A DNA stretch of 64,000 nucleotides from Polynucleobacter sp. MWH-S4W17 (GTDB lineage: Bacteria > Pseudomonadota > Gammaproteobacteria > Burkholderiales > Burkholderiaceae), in contig NZ_CP061295.1 of the NCBI RefSeq assembly GCF_018687535.1, forward strand, positions 1,240,001 through 1,304,000, given 5' to 3'. Below the pieces are notes generated by a model, which searched no databases, was not told the DNA's origin, and was given only the letters and a program-made list of their open reading frames with translations. The translations under genes and the position numbers were made by a program. Of the stretch, positions 25,930 to 36,499 are shown piece by piece. The number at the start of each line of letters is the position of its first letter. The stretch's first letter is position 1.

Positions 25930-28900
25930 ATGTCTATACACGCCGCCCTACACCACGTCACCGAATACATATATGACCGCCCAGTCAAACTGGGGCCACA
26001 GGTAATTCGTTTGCGACCGGCACCTCACTGCCGCAGCCATATTCTTTCTTACTCTCTCAAAATTGAGCCTGAAGGTCATTTCATTAACTGGCAACAGGAT
26101 CCATTTTCAAACTATCAAGCTCGTTTGGTTTTTCCTGAACCTACGACGCACTTTAAAGTAACGGTCGATCTTGTTACGGAAATGGCCGTATACAACCCAT
26201 TTGATTTCTTTTTAGAGCCAGATGCTGAAGACTACCCCTTTACCTACAGCCAAGATCTGAAGAAAGAGTTGCGCCCTTACCTAGGTAAAAAGCGCAATGA
26301 CGGCATCAACAAATACTTCAAAACGGTTGATCGCAGCAAGATGCGCACGATCGATTTTTTAGTTTCGCTCAATCAAAAAGTTCACAAGGATATTAGCTAT
26401 ACCATTCGAATGGAGCCTGGAGTACAGACCCCAGATGAGACTTTAAAACTTCGCAGTGGTTCTTGTCGTGATTCGGCTTGGTTAATGGTGAATCTCTTGC
26501 GTCTTTGCGGACTCGCATCGCGCTTTGTTTCAGGCTATCTTATTCAGCTTAAACCAGATGTCAAAGCGCTAGATGGACCAAGTGGAACAGAGGTAGATTT
26601 CACTGACTTGCACGCCTGGTGTGAGGTCTATTTGCCAGGTGCAGGATGGATTGGCTTAGACCCGACTTCCGGCCTATTTGCTGGTGAGGGGCATATCCCT
26701 GTTGCCTGCACACCTGAACCTTCAGGTGCAGCCCCGATTGAAGGTGGTGTTGACGAATGTGAAGTGCAATTTGCTCACTCCATGGAAGTCACTCGCATTT
26801 ATGAAGCGCCCCGAGTAACCAAACCATATACCGAAGAACAGTGGCAAGCGATTGTCGATCTGGGCCATCAAGTTGATAAGCAATTGGTTGCGGGCGACGT
26901 TCGCTTGACCATGGGTGGTGAGCCTACTTTTGTATCCGTTAATGGACGTGATGAACGTGAATGGAATGTAGATGCATTAGGGCCAACTAAGCGGGGTTAC
27001 GCAACCGATTTAGTAGAAAAACTTCGCAAGGAATACGGCGATGGTGGTTTCCTTCATTTCGGTCAAGGCAAATGGTATCCAGGAGAGCAACTCCCTCGTT
27101 GGGCTTTGTCAATCTACTGGAGGGCTGATGGACAGCCTATTTGGAAAAATCCCAAACTCTTCGCCGATGAACGCCACCCCACAAACTACACCAGCAAAGA
27201 TGCTGAAAAATTTGTCTACACACTTTCCAAAAAATTAGGCTTGGCGGACAAATTTATTGAACCTGCCTATGAGGATGTTTTTTATTACCTCTGGCGAGAA
27301 TCCAAGCTACCAGTCAACGTTGATCCCTTCAAATCAAACCTAGATGATGAGATGGAGCGCACTCGGTTAAAGCGGGTCTTCACTCAGAAATTAGATTCCG
27401 TGGTGGGCTACGTCCTCCCTATTGAAGCGAATGAAGGAAAGAATTACTTAGATACCGCCTGGAAGACGGGACCTTGGGAATATCGTGATGATCGCCTCTA
27501 TCTGTTACCAGGCGATTCACCAATGGGCTATCGACTTCCCCTAGAGTCCCTACCCTGGGTTAGCAAAGCAGACTATCCTTATCTCATTGAGCAAGATCCA
27601 TTTGCTCCCAGATCGCCATTAAACAGTCAAGCGTCAATTGTTCACCAACAACAACCAACTCGTAAAGAATTTACAGCGTCTGGAAAAACGATTTGGAGTC
27701 AGTCACAAGAAGTAAGGCGTCCAAAACGTCAAGAATCAGCCGCATGGGTTACCAGAACAGCGATGTGCGTAGAAGCACGTGATCCAATGCGCTCCAATGG
27801 ACCCAAGGCAGAGAATGAGCATGGTGGTAAGTCAGGCGTGCTGTATGTCTTTATGCCCCCACTCGCTCGTCTTGAAGACTATCTCAATTTATTGGAGGCG
27901 GTAGAAACTACGGCGGAAGAACTTCAGTTTCAAATTGTGCTGGAGGGATATACCCCACCACGCGACCCACGCTTGAAGTTGTTACAGGTGACACCAGATC
28001 CAGGCGTTATTGAAGTCAATATTCATCCAGCTCATAACTGGGGCGAGCTAGTTGAGCATACGGAATTCTTATATCAAGCTGCTTTTGAATCTCGCCTTTC
28101 TGCTGAGAAATTTATGGCAGATGGCCGCCATACCGGCACAGGTGGTGGCAATCACTTTGTAATGGGTGGTGCAACACCGATTGATAGCCCGTTCTTACGC
28201 AAACCCGAGCTCTTGGCTAGCCTAATTTTGTATTGGCACAACCATCCAAGCTTGAGCTATCTCTTTAGTGGCATGTTTATTGGACCAACCAGTCAAGCGC
28301 CTCGAGTAGATGAAGCGCGCAATGACCAAATCTACGAGTTAGAAATCGCGCTGAAAGAAATTCATGAGAATCGCAAGAAGTTTGGCCAAAGCATGCCACC
28401 ATGGCTAGTTGATAGAACACTACGTAATATCCTGATTGACGTCACTGGCAATACGCATCGCAGCGAGTTCTGTATTGATAAGATGTATTCACCAGATAGT
28501 CAAACGGGTCGCTTAGGCCTACTAGAGTTACGTGCTTTTGAAATGCCCCCACATGCACATATGAGCATTGTTCAGCAATTACTCATTCGCGCCTTGATAG
28601 CTCGCTTCTGGGATAAGCCTTATGAGGCGCCAATGACGCGCTGGGGAACTGAACTCCATGACCGCTGTCTCTTACCAACATTTATCAAAATGGACTTTGA
28701 TGATGTCATTCAAGAGATGCAAAAGTATGGCTATGACTTTAAGCCGGAGTGGTTTGCACCTCACCTTGAGTTCCGCTTCCCGCTCATTGGACAAGTGCAA
28801 ACGATGGGCACAGAAATTACCTTGCGCAATGCGCTTGAACCATGGCATGTTATGGGTGAAGAAAATTCAGCAGGCGGAACTGCACGCTATGTTGACTCCT

Positions 28901-29325
28901 CGTTAGAGAGAATTGAATTGCGTGTTACAGGCCTAAACCAAAGTCGCTACACCATCACCTGCAATGGCGAGCCTTTGCCACTCCAACCAACAGGAGTTGC
29001 AGGAGAGTATGTAGCAGGTGTTCGTTATAAGGCCTGGAATCCTCCGTCTAGTCTGCACCCCAGTATTGGTATTCATGTTCCATTGATTTTTGATGTGATT
29101 GATACCTGGAATAAACGCTCTGTGGGAGGTTGCCAATATCACGTTGCCCACCCTGGTGGCCGAAACTACGACAACTTCCCCATCAATGCCTATGAGGCAG
29201 AGAGTCGCCGTCTTTCTCGCTTCTTTAGGATGGGCCACACCCCGGGAACTGCTGAAGGGGCTCTGGCGAACATTGACCTCCCGGCCAGTAAGGAATTTCC
29301 ATTTACGCTGGATATGCGTCGGTGA
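25930..29325 (+). CDS. Transglutaminase-like + DUF2126 fusion protein
   Basis: A 1131-residue fusion. The N-terminal 290 residues hold a bacterial transglutaminase-like domain with an intact triad: Cys179 (LRSGSCRDSAWLMVNLLR), His228 (DLHAWCEVYLPG) and Asp244 (IGLDPTSG). The remainder is the large DUF2126 domain, with RLTMGGEPTFVSVNG, TRTAMCVEARDPMRSNGPKA and GGGNHFVMGGATPIDSPFLR. DUF2126 has been classed with glutamine-synthetase/amidoligase-like enzymes in comparative studies. It is the first gene of a three-gene plus-strand cluster whose expected role is peptide ligation or cleavage; the target is unknown. No signal peptide is seen, so it is probably cytoplasmic. Confidence 0.9.
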   Translation: MSIHAALHHVTEYIYDRPVKLGPQVIRLRPAPHCRSHILSYSLKIEPEGHFINWQQDPFSNYQARLVFPEPTTHFKVTVDLVTEMAVYNPFDFFLEPDAEDYPFTYSQDLKKELRPYLGKKRNDGINKYFKTVDRSKMRTIDFLVSLNQKVHKDISYTIRMEPGVQTPDETLKLRSGSCRDSAWLMVNLLRLCGLASRFVSGYLIQLKPDVKALDGPSGTEVDFTDLHAWCEVYLPGAGWIGLDPTSGLFAGEGHIPVACTPEPSGAAPIEGGVDECEVQFAHSMEVTRIYEAPRVTKPYTEEQWQAIVDLGHQVDKQLVAGDVRLTMGGEPTFVSVNGRDEREWNVDALGPTKRGYATDLVEKLRKEYGDGGFLHFGQGKWYPGEQLPRWALSIYWRADGQPIWKNPKLFADERHPTNYTSKDAEKFVYTLSKKLGLADKFIEPAYEDVFYYLWRESKLPVNVDPFKSNLDDEMERTRLKRVFTQKLDSVVGYVLPIEANEGKNYLDTAWKTGPWEYRDDRLYLLPGDSPMGYRLPLESLPWVSKADYPYLIEQDPFAPRSPLNSQASIVHQQQPTRKEFTASGKTIWSQSQEVRRPKRQESAAWVTRTAMCVEARDPMRSNGPKAENEHGGKSGVLYVFMPPLARLEDYLNLLEAVETTAEELQFQIVLEGYTPPRDPRLKLLQVTPDPGVIEVNIHPAHNWGELVEHTEFLYQAAFESRLSAEKFMADGRHTGTGGGNHFVMGGATPIDSPFLRKPELLASLILYWHNHPSLSYLFSGMFIGPTSQAPRVDEARNDQIYELEIALKEIHENRKKFGQSMPPWLVDRTLRNILIDVTGNTHRSEFCIDKMYSPDSQTGRLGLLELRAFEMPPHAHMSIVQQLLIRALIARFWDKPYEAPMTRWGTELHDRCLLPTFIKMDFDDVIQEMQKYGYDFKPEWFAPHLEFRFPLIGQVQTMGTEITLRNALEPWHVMGEENSAGGTARYVDSSLERIELRVTGLNQSRYTITCNGEPLPLQPTGVAGEYVAGVRYKAWNPPSSLHPSIGIHVPLIFDVIDTWNKRSVGGCQYHVAHPGGRNYDNFPINAYEAESRRLSRFFRMGHTPGTAEGALANIDLPASKEFPFTLDMRR

Positions 29326-29336
29326 GACAATAGTTT

Positions 29337-31949
29337 GTGGACAACTCTCAGACCCATTCCTTGAAATATGCGAGCAACCCTTCGCTGGTGGAGGATATCA
29401 ACCGTCTATCACCCGCACCCAAAGAGGGGCACTTTGATGAGTTGCGAGGGGAATCAGGGTCGCTACTGCCCCAATGGCAAACTTTTTTTGAATCTCTTGG
29501 TTCATCCGGGTTAAGCGATCTTGATCAACGCACCCAAGAACTTAACAGGCAGATTCGGGATAACGGCATTACGTATAACGTCTATGCCGACGAGTTTGGT
29601 CCGCAGCGCCCTTGGTCAGTAGATTTATTTCCGCTCCTCATTAGCCTTGATTCTTGGCAAAAAATTCAGTCGGGGGTTTTACAACGAGCGCGTTTGCTCG
29701 AAGCGATTATGGCGGATGTGTATGGGCCGCAAAATTTGTTGAAGGAAGGATGGATTCCTCCGGCATTAATTCATGGACACCCTGGTTACTTGCGCTCCAT
29801 GCATGGCGTCGAGCTGAAAAACAGAAAATATCTTCACATCATGGCTTTTGATTTAGCCAGAGCGCCTGATGGATCATGGTCAGTACTGTCTCAACGCACC
29901 CAAGCACCTTCTGGTCTTGGCTATCTTTTGGAAAATCGCAACCTGATTACAAGGCAATTTCCCAAAGCATATGAGCTCATGCAGATTGCCCCGCTAGCCA
30001 ATGCCTATAGGGACTTAATCGATGCATTGAAGCTTGAAAGTCCAGCAGGTGCTAATGCCCATATTGCCCTTCTTACTCCAGGACCTTATAACGAGACCTA
30101 CTTTGAGCATGCCTATCTCGCTCGTTATCTCGGCCTAACTTTGGTTGAGGGCGGTGACTTAACAGTACGCGATCAACATTTGTTTTTGAAAACAGTACGC
30201 GGTTTAGAGCCTGTTCATATTTTGCTCAAACGTTTGGACGATGAGTTTTTAGATCCCTTAGAACTGCGTTCTGACTCCACCCTAGGCGTCCCTGGTCTAT
30301 TACAAGTTATACGTGCCGGTAATGTTGTGTTGGCAAATGCTCCTGGCTCCGCCTTCCTAGAATCTCCAGCCCTATTGGGATTCTTACCGGCGATTAGCGA
30401 ACGACTTCTCAATGAAAAAGTTCAGCTTCCAGCAATGGATACCTGGTGGTGTGGTGAACGCGCTGCATTAGAGGCTGCTATTCCAAATTTAGGGCATAGT
30501 GCTATTAAGCCAACCTACCCTAATGGCACGGGTCATCAAAATTATGAATCCGCCCTAGGTTGCGATCTGAATCAGGCCCAATTAGATGAATGGGTGGGTC
30601 GCATTACGCGCCAGCCAGATGAACACACAGTACAAACCTACATCCCGTTGGCACAAATGCCAACCTGGTTAAATGCTTTTAACCTCAATGATGCGTCTTT
30701 GATTGAGCCCCACTCTTATATGTTGCGAGTCTTTGCCTTGAGTGATGGTCCTAATGGCTGGCAAGTATTACCTGGTGGACTTGCCCGTATCGCAAGCACT
30801 GATTCAGGTATTGCCTCGATGCAACGGGGCGGTAGTAGTGCGGATGTATGGGTTCAAAGCCCGCAGCCCTCCCAAGAGCAAGGACAACAAACTCAGCACC
30901 CGATTCAAGCCCCTGAAAAAGTGATGCGCAAGCGCTTGGTTACCAGCCGCGCAGCTGAGAATCTCTATTGGTTTGGGCGCTATACCGAGCGCAGTGAAAA
31001 TATTCTGCGCTTAGCCAAGCTTTATCTTGAAAATATTAATAGTGAATACACCCCTTCCCGGTCATTATGGTCTTGGTTAGAAAACCTATGTCACCACTAC
31101 GGGCTTGTGCCTGAAGGGGTACCAAGTAATTTTGACCAGAGTGATATGCGTCACCGAATTTTTGAGCGTACTTTAATTAACTCTCTCAATGCCAGCGACA
31201 GCGTCACCAGCGTGGGCTACAACCTGAACGCCATGAAACGCACTGCCTCTAATGTGAGAGAACGACTCTCCCCGGAACAATGGAGCACTATCAATCATTG
31301 CATTGAGCAATTTCAGTCTGATTGCCATAAAGCCAATACCTTTAATGATTTTTCCGCTTCGCTCGCTATCGATGCTTTAAATGGCGCGAGTAGCTGCTTG
31401 GCGGCGATAACCGGCGCCCAAACTGACCGTATGACACGTGATGACGGCTGGCAACTACTTTCAATTGGAAGGCATATCGAGAGGCTCGCCTTTCTAACAA
31501 ACGCATTAGACTCAGCTATCGTTTCTGGCTTACTTAACAATCCAAATACAGATAGCTCAGGTTATACCGCCCTACTCAATTTATTTGACAGCACGATCAC
31601 CTTTCATGCGCAGCATCAACAAAGTCGCGAGATAGCTCCTTTAATTAGCTTACTGGTGATGGATGATGAAAACCCACGTTCCCTGGCCTGGGTTAGCAAA
31701 GCGCTCCGCGCCAGACTCTCTAAACTTGCGGGCACCGAGCGAAATAACCCGGATGAGTTAACTCGTAGCGTCATTAATCTACTAGATTACGACTTATATA
31801 TCCTATCGACTGCCGATGGGTTTGGCAATCTCCCTAACCTAAGAAATTGTTTGAGTAATTGCTCGCAATCCGCCTGGAATGTTTCAGATGCAATTAGCGC
31901 ACGCTATTTCAATCTGATTCACTCTAATGAATACAGTATCCAAATGTAA
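29337..31949 (+). CDS. Circularly permuted ATP-grasp / alpha-E domain fusion protein
   Basis: An 870-residue protein. The first 490 residues match the circularly permuted ATP-grasp family (DUF404/407), with ITYNVYADEFGPQRPWSVD, LLTPGPYNETYFEHAYLARY, LVEGGDLTVRD and VLPGGLARIAS. From about 525 an alpha-helical alpha-E domain (DUF403) begins with SRAAENLYWFGRYTERSENI. The two are separate genes in many bacteria and fused here. I use GTG 29337, 11 bases after the preceding stop; no ATG occurs near it. ATP-grasp enzymes form amide bonds, and with two transglutaminase neighbours a peptide tagging or synthesis system is the likely context. Confidence 0.9.
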   Translation: MDNSQTHSLKYASNPSLVEDINRLSPAPKEGHFDELRGESGSLLPQWQTFFESLGSSGLSDLDQRTQELNRQIRDNGITYNVYADEFGPQRPWSVDLFPLLISLDSWQKIQSGVLQRARLLEAIMADVYGPQNLLKEGWIPPALIHGHPGYLRSMHGVELKNRKYLHIMAFDLARAPDGSWSVLSQRTQAPSGLGYLLENRNLITRQFPKAYELMQIAPLANAYRDLIDALKLESPAGANAHIALLTPGPYNETYFEHAYLARYLGLTLVEGGDLTVRDQHLFLKTVRGLEPVHILLKRLDDEFLDPLELRSDSTLGVPGLLQVIRAGNVVLANAPGSAFLESPALLGFLPAISERLLNEKVQLPAMDTWWCGERAALEAAIPNLGHSAIKPTYPNGTGHQNYESALGCDLNQAQLDEWVGRITRQPDEHTVQTYIPLAQMPTWLNAFNLNDASLIEPHSYMLRVFALSDGPNGWQVLPGGLARIASTDSGIASMQRGGSSADVWVQSPQPSQEQGQQTQHPIQAPEKVMRKRLVTSRAAENLYWFGRYTERSENILRLAKLYLENINSEYTPSRSLWSWLENLCHHYGLVPEGVPSNFDQSDMRHRIFERTLINSLNASDSVTSVGYNLNAMKRTASNVRERLSPEQWSTINHCIEQFQSDCHKANTFNDFSASLAIDALNGASSCLAAITGAQTDRMTRDDGWQLLSIGRHIERLAFLTNALDSAIVSGLLNNPNTDSSGYTALLNLFDSTITFHAQHQQSREIAPLISLLVMDDENPRSLAWVSKALRARLSKLAGTERNNPDELTRSVINLLDYDLYILSTADGFGNLPNLRNCLSNCSQSAWNVSDAISARYFNLIHSNEYSIQM

Positions 31950-31959
31950 TGCGCCATTT

Positions 31960-32880
31960 ATGTTGCTAGAAATTACCCACGATACCCATTACTCTTACGA
32001 TCCTGATGTAGAGATTGCGCAGCATTTTGCTCACCTCAAACCAGCAGATCTAGAAACACAACGAGTATTAAAGTCCGAAGTTCAGGTGAGCCCCAGGCCT
32101 TCTTGGAGCGAAGAAAATCGAGATAGTCATGGAAATGTTTGCACCTTCTTTTCTTTGCAGAATAGGCACAGTGAATTACTCATTACAGCCAAATCACTGA
32201 TCGAGACTACAGCTACTGAATATGGCCCTAAGCCCCAGGAAACTGCACCCTGGGAGCTGGTACGCGAATACTTCCGCTATCACTCCAATACCCAATGGGA
32301 TGCCGCCTCAGAATTTTTATTTACATCTCCATTCATTACTTTAAGACCAGAATTCGCAGAATTTGCGAGGGCCAATTTCACAGCTGGTAGACCTATATTA
32401 GATGCTGCAATTGATTTGATGAAACGCATCTATAGTGAATTTCATTACGTTAGCAAAAGTACCGATATCAACACCCCAGCACTAGAGGCGCTGAATAAGC
32501 GAGAGGGGGTATGTCAGGACTTTGCACATATTTTGATTTCAGCGCTCCGCAGTATCGGCATCCCCGCAAAATATATGAGCGGCTATATTCTGACCAATCC
32601 TGCACCCGGTCAAGCAAGACTGATTGGCGGAGATGCTTCGCATGCTTGGGTATCGGTTTATGTTCCTAGCATGGATGAAAGCAGTATTTTAGGTAAGGGC
32701 ATTTGGTGTGATCTAGATCCAACCAATAATCGCTGGGGCTACGGAACTCCTGGGGAAGATTATGTTCACTTGGCTCAAGGAAGAGATTACTCAGATGTCT
32801 CCCCTATTCGCGGGGTGATCCATGGCGGAGCAGATCATACGCTAGAGGTAGCGGTAACGGTGATGCCCATTAACTCTTAA
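31960..32880 (+). CDS. Transglutaminase family protein
   Basis: A transglutaminase-like (papain-fold) protein. The family N-terminus MLLEITHDTHYSYDPDVEI starts at ATG 31960, ten bases after the preceding stop; an in-frame ATG at 31927 would add 11 residues and overlap the previous gene. The catalytic triad is intact: Cys186 (REGVCQDFAHILISALR), His228 (GGDASHAWVSVYVP) and Asp253 (WCDLDPTNN). There is no signal peptide. It is the last gene of the cluster and is followed by a strong terminator. It probably cleaves or rearranges isopeptide bonds made by its ATP-grasp neighbour, by analogy with similar clusters. Confidence 0.9.
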   Translation: MLLEITHDTHYSYDPDVEIAQHFAHLKPADLETQRVLKSEVQVSPRPSWSEENRDSHGNVCTFFSLQNRHSELLITAKSLIETTATEYGPKPQETAPWELVREYFRYHSNTQWDAASEFLFTSPFITLRPEFAEFARANFTAGRPILDAAIDLMKRIYSEFHYVSKSTDINTPALEALNKREGVCQDFAHILISALRSIGIPAKYMSGYILTNPAPGQARLIGGDASHAWVSVYVPSMDESSILGKGIWCDLDPTNNRWGYGTPGEDYVHLAQGRDYSDVSPIRGVIHGGADHTLEVAVTVMPINS

Positions 32881-32899
32881 GGCACCCTTCTTTCTCCCC

Positions 32900-32933
32900 A
32901 ATAATAAAACCGCCCGAAGGCGGTTTTATTATT
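32900..32933. terminator. Bidirectional terminator between convergent genes
   Basis: A perfect 15-bp stem (32900-32914 with 32919-32933) with CGAA loop, GC-rich at the top and A/T-rich at the base. It serves the transglutaminase cluster on the plus strand and the Bug receptor gene on the minus strand. Confidence 0.9.
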
Positions 32934-32955
32934 TGAAGCGTGCATTACTTTCGAC

Positions 32956-33963
32956 TTAGTCTGCGTAAATACCTGCAGCCTTAATGATTGGTGTCCATAA
33001 ATCAATCTGCGCCTTCAGATGCTTTTTCAAGCCTTCTGGAGTAGCGCTTGCTTGAGATGGAATCTCAACACCCAACTCCGCCATGTGTTGTTTGTAAAGT
33101 GGATCCTGAATAGCCCCTTGCAGTGCCTTGGCCAACTTATCCATCTCTGCTTTTGGTGTGCCCTTAGGAGCATAAACACCATGCCACACTTTCACTTCAA
33201 AGTTTTTTAAGCCCTGCTCATTGAGAGTGGGAATCTTTTCAAAGGCCTTAATGCGCTGCATGGTGGTTGTGCCATAAGGCTTCACCGCATTAGTTGCCAA
33301 CTGACCTGAAAGATTGGTTGTTTGATCACACATCAATTGCACCTGACCACCGATCAAATCGGTCAAGGCAGGCGCAGTGCCTTTGTATGGAACAGTCGTC
33401 AAATCCAGCTGAATACGGCTCATAAAGAGCAAGCCGCACAAGTGGCTAGCGGAACCTACGCCCGCATTAGCGTACGCAATCTTACCTATGTTTGCCTTCA
33501 TATAAGGCAGAAGTTCTTGATAGTTCTTAGGAGGCAAATCTTTATTGCCAACCAAAATCATTGGTACATCGGCAACCTGGCCAACGTATTCGTAATCGGT
33601 CATTGGATCAAAGCCCAAGTTCTTATACAAAGCTGGGGCTGTAGACATGCCAATATGGTGAATCAGTAATGTGTAACCATCATTCTTAGAATTAATGACA
33701 CGTTTAGCCGCAATCGTGCCACCAGCACCAGGACTGTTATCCACAATGACTTGGCCTTTGAGCTGCTTACCCATTGCTAAAGCCAGCTCACGAGCTACTT
33801 TATCGGTTGGACCGCCAGCCGAGAATGGCACCACTAAAGTAATAGGGCGATCGCCAGGGAAATCAGCCGCCTTTGCAGCAGAAATACTGACGCCTAATGC
33901 ACACAGCGAAATCGCTGCAATGCGGAAAATTGATTGGGACATTTTCACGGTAATCCTTGTCAT
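32956..33963 (-). CDS. Bug/TctC-family tripartite tricarboxylate receptor
   Basis: Periplasmic solute-binding protein of the Bug family, which capture carboxylates for TctAB-type or other uptake. An N-terminal signal peptide (FRIAAISLCALGVSISAAKA) is followed by the conserved ITLVVPFSAGGPTDKVAR, GAGGTIAAKRV, VPYKGTAPALTDLIGGQVQL and a C-terminal WTPIIKAAGIYAD. A second ATG seven codons in is an equally plausible start. No TctA/TctB membrane genes adjoin it, so it is an orphan receptor. It is strongly similar along its whole length to the receptor at 60070, and the two look like paralogues. Confidence 0.92.
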   Translation of the reverse strand: MTRITVKMSQSIFRIAAISLCALGVSISAAKAADFPGDRPITLVVPFSAGGPTDKVARELALAMGKQLKGQVIVDNSPGAGGTIAAKRVINSKNDGYTLLIHHIGMSTAPALYKNLGFDPMTDYEYVGQVADVPMILVGNKDLPPKNYQELLPYMKANIGKIAYANAGVGSASHLCGLLFMSRIQLDLTTVPYKGTAPALTDLIGGQVQLMCDQTTNLSGQLATNAVKPYGTTTMQRIKAFEKIPTLNEQGLKNFEVKVWHGVYAPKGTPKAEMDKLAKALQGAIQDPLYKQHMAELGVEIPSQASATPEGLKKHLKAQIDLWTPIIKAAGIYAD

Positions 33964-33989
33964 TCTTGGTTAAACATACAAAGCAATAG

Positions 33990-34030
33990 TTTAGAGAATT
34001 TGCCACCCCAGCAGGGGAAAATTCTCTAAA
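33990..34030 (-). terminator. Long hairpin terminator after tex
   Basis: A 12-bp A/T-rich stem (33990-34001 with 34019-34030) encloses a smaller CCCC/GGGG stem, six bases past the tex stop. It separates tex from the downstream Bug receptor. Confidence 0.7.
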
Positions 34031-34036
34031 AAATGA

Positions 34037-36388
34037 TTATTTCTTCAGCTTGCCAAAGGCGGCTGCCATTGCATTATTCATTGGGGGCGCTTGCCTTCTA
34101 TCTTCATGCGGCTTTCTGTTTTCAGGCTCTCTAGGACGATTAAGAGCCCTTTGATCAGGCTTGGAGCCCTCTCTTGGAGCTTCATCTGTCAAACGCATTG
34201 TTAGCGCGATGCGCTTACGCTTTTCATCCACTTCCAGCACTTTAACCTTCACTACCTGTCCAGCCTTAACCACGCTATGGGGATCTTTTACGAAGGTATT
34301 AGATAAAGCAGAGATATGCACCAAGCCATCTTGATGTACACCAATATCGACAAAGGCCCCAAAGGCGGCAACGTTAGTCACTACGCCTTCTAAAATCATA
34401 TCCGTCTTGAGGTCGCCAATTTTCTCGACACCATCTTTAAAAGTTGCAGTAGTGAATTCAGGGCGCGGATCTCGACCAGGCTTTTCTAATTCTTTAATGA
34501 TGTCAGTAACAGTAGGTAGACCAAATTGACCATCAGCATACTTTTCTGGTGAAAGTGACTTCAGCAAGCTGGCATCGCCAATCACTTCTTTTACGCCTTT
34601 CTTAATATCCTTCAGAATCTTTTCTACCAAAGGATAAGATTCAGGATGAACTGCAGAGGCATCTAATGGATCATCGCCATTCATGATGCGCAAGAATCCA
34701 GCAGCTTGCTCGTACGTTTTATCGCCAAGTCGCGGAACGCTCTTGAGATCGGCCCTCGATTTAAATGCACCCTTGCTATCGCGATAGGCCACTATCCCTT
34801 CAGCCACTGTAGAGCTTAAACCAGAAACTCTTGCTAGCAAGGGGGCTGAAGCCGTGTTCACATCAACACCGACAGCATTTACGCAATCTTCTACAACCGC
34901 AACTAATGATTTAGCCAACTGGGTTTGCATCACATCATGCTGATACTGGCCTACGCCAATCGATTTAGGATCAATCTTGACCAGTTCGGCTAATGGATCT
35001 TGTAATCTTCGGGCAATTGAAACGGCACCGCGCAATGAAACATCCATACCCGGTAATTCTTTTGAGGCATATTCAGACGCAGAGTAAACAGAAGCGCCCG
35101 CTTCAGAAACAACAATCTTGGTAAGCTTGAGTTCTGGCTTAGCTTTAATTAGCTCCTGGGCTAATTTATCAGTCTCGCGAGATGCAGTACCGTTACCAAT
35201 CGAGATTAAGGTGGCATTGTGCTTCTCAGCTAATTTAGCCAAGGCATGCAATGAACCAGCCCAATCATTTTTTGGTTGATGCGGGTAAATGACCTCGGTA
35301 TCCACTACTTTTCCAGTAGCATCCACCACTGCCACCTTCACTCCCGTTCGCATTCCGGGATCAAGACCAATGGTTACTCTTGGGCCAGCGGGTGCCGCCA
35401 GCAAGAGGGCTTTAAGGTTGCGGGCAAATACATTAATCGCTTCAGTTTCTGAACGCTCACGTAACGCTGTCATCAACTCAGACTCCAAATGGAGTGAACA
35501 CTTGATGCGCCAAGTCCAGCGAACGGTATCTGCTAACCACGCATCGGCAGGTCGCCCTTCATTTTTGATCTTGAAATGATTGGCAATCCGATTTTCACAA
35601 GGATTGTGAGGAGAATCCCATTTTGGCTTTTCTTCTTCGCTATCTAAACGTAAATTAACCATTAACATCTGTTCCCGACGACCCCTAAATAAAGCTAAGG
35701 CACGATGCGATGGAATAGCTTTAATCGGCTCAGAGTAATCAAAGTAATCAGCGAACTTCTCACCCTCTTGCTCTTTACCAGCAATCACTTTAGATTCGAC
35801 TACACCGTGATCTTGTAAGTACTCTCTAAGAGATTGTACCAATGCTGCATCTTCTGCAAAGCGTTCCATCAAAATTTGACGTGCACCTTCAAGCGCAGCC
35901 TTGGTATCCGCAACACCAGGATTATCTGTCCCATCGACCTGAAACGCTTCCTTCAGATACTTTGCAGCCTCTGTTTCAGGATCGAGCTTGGGGTTATTCA
36001 GCAGATCATTTGCCAATGGCTCTAAGCCAGCCTCTAAGGCAATTTGCGCCTTAGTCCTTCTCTTGGGTTTATACGGTAAATAAAGATCCTCTAAGCGAGT
36101 CTTATCCTCTGCCAACATAATGGCCTTCAGCAACTCTGGCGTCATCTTGCCCTGCTCCTCAATAGAAGCAACGATTGTCTTGCGGCGATCCTCTAGTTCA
36201 CGAAGATAGCTAAGACGCTCTTCCAATAAACGTAACTGCGTATCATCCAACCCCCCGGTAGCTTCTTTACGATAACGAGCGATAAATGGTACGGTAGCGC
36301 CCTCATCCATCAGAGCTATAGCAGCGGCTACTTGAGCAGGCTTAGCAGCAAGTTCTTGGGCAAGACGTTGTTCAATTGATGGCAGCAT
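34037..36388 (-). CDS. tex: Tex-family RNA-binding transcription accessory protein
   Basis: Conserved nucleic-acid-binding protein of 783 residues. The N-terminal helical region begins [19 protein letters not shown] and continues with [19 protein letters not shown] YqgF-like RNase-H fold follows ([18 protein letters not shown]), then helix-hairpin-helix repeats ([18 protein letters not shown]) and an S1 domain ([20 protein letters not shown] with GLVHIS). A basic, Pro-rich tail ends the protein. It acts on RNA or the transcription machinery, with the exact role varying by species. It is monocistronic, with a hairpin terminator directly after it. Confidence 0.95.
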   Translation of the reverse strand: MLPSIEQRLAQELAAKPAQVAAAIALMDEGATVPFIARYRKEATGGLDDTQLRLLEERLSYLRELEDRRKTIVASIEEQGKMTPELLKAIMLAEDKTRLEDLYLPYKPKRRTKAQIALEAGLEPLANDLLNNPKLDPETEAAKYLKEAFQVDGTDNPGVADTKAALEGARQILMERFAEDAALVQSLREYLQDHGVVESKVIAGKEQEGEKFADYFDYSEPIKAIPSHRALALFRGRREQMLMVNLRLDSEEEKPKWDSPHNPCENRIANHFKIKNEGRPADAWLADTVRWTWRIKCSLHLESELMTALRERSETEAINVFARNLKALLLAAPAGPRVTIGLDPGMRTGVKVAVVDATGKVVDTEVIYPHQPKNDWAGSLHALAKLAEKHNATLISIGNGTASRETDKLAQELIKAKPELKLTKIVVSEAGASVYSASEYASKELPGMDVSLRGAVSIARRLQDPLAELVKIDPKSIGVGQYQHDVMQTQLAKSLVAVVEDCVNAVGVDVNTASAPLLARVSGLSSTVAEGIVAYRDSKGAFKSRADLKSVPRLGDKTYEQAAGFLRIMNGDDPLDASAVHPESYPLVEKILKDIKKGVKEVIGDASLLKSLSPEKYADGQFGLPTVTDIIKELEKPGRDPRPEFTTATFKDGVEKIGDLKTDMILEGVVTNVAAFGAFVDIGVHQDGLVHISALSNTFVKDPHSVVKAGQVVKVKVLEVDEKRKRIALTMRLTDEAPREGSKPDQRALNRPREPENRKPHEDRRQAPPMNNAMAAAFGKLKK

Positions 36389-36452
36389 GTATATCTAGTT
36401 TTATTTATTTAACTTATAAATGATTAATTTATAGTTTTGATTTCAATGAAGA

Positions 36453-36480
36453 ACAAAAGCCACCCGGAGGTGACTTTTGT
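36453..36480 (-). terminator. Terminator after typA
   Basis: An imperfect hairpin: ACAAAAG (36453-36459) and CACC pair with GGTG and CTTTTGT (36474-36480) around CGGA, with one mismatch. It lies 20 bases beyond the typA stop and ends in a T-rich run on the minus strand. Confidence 0.75.
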
Positions 36481-36499
36481 TGTGTAGCTGAAAAAGAGC

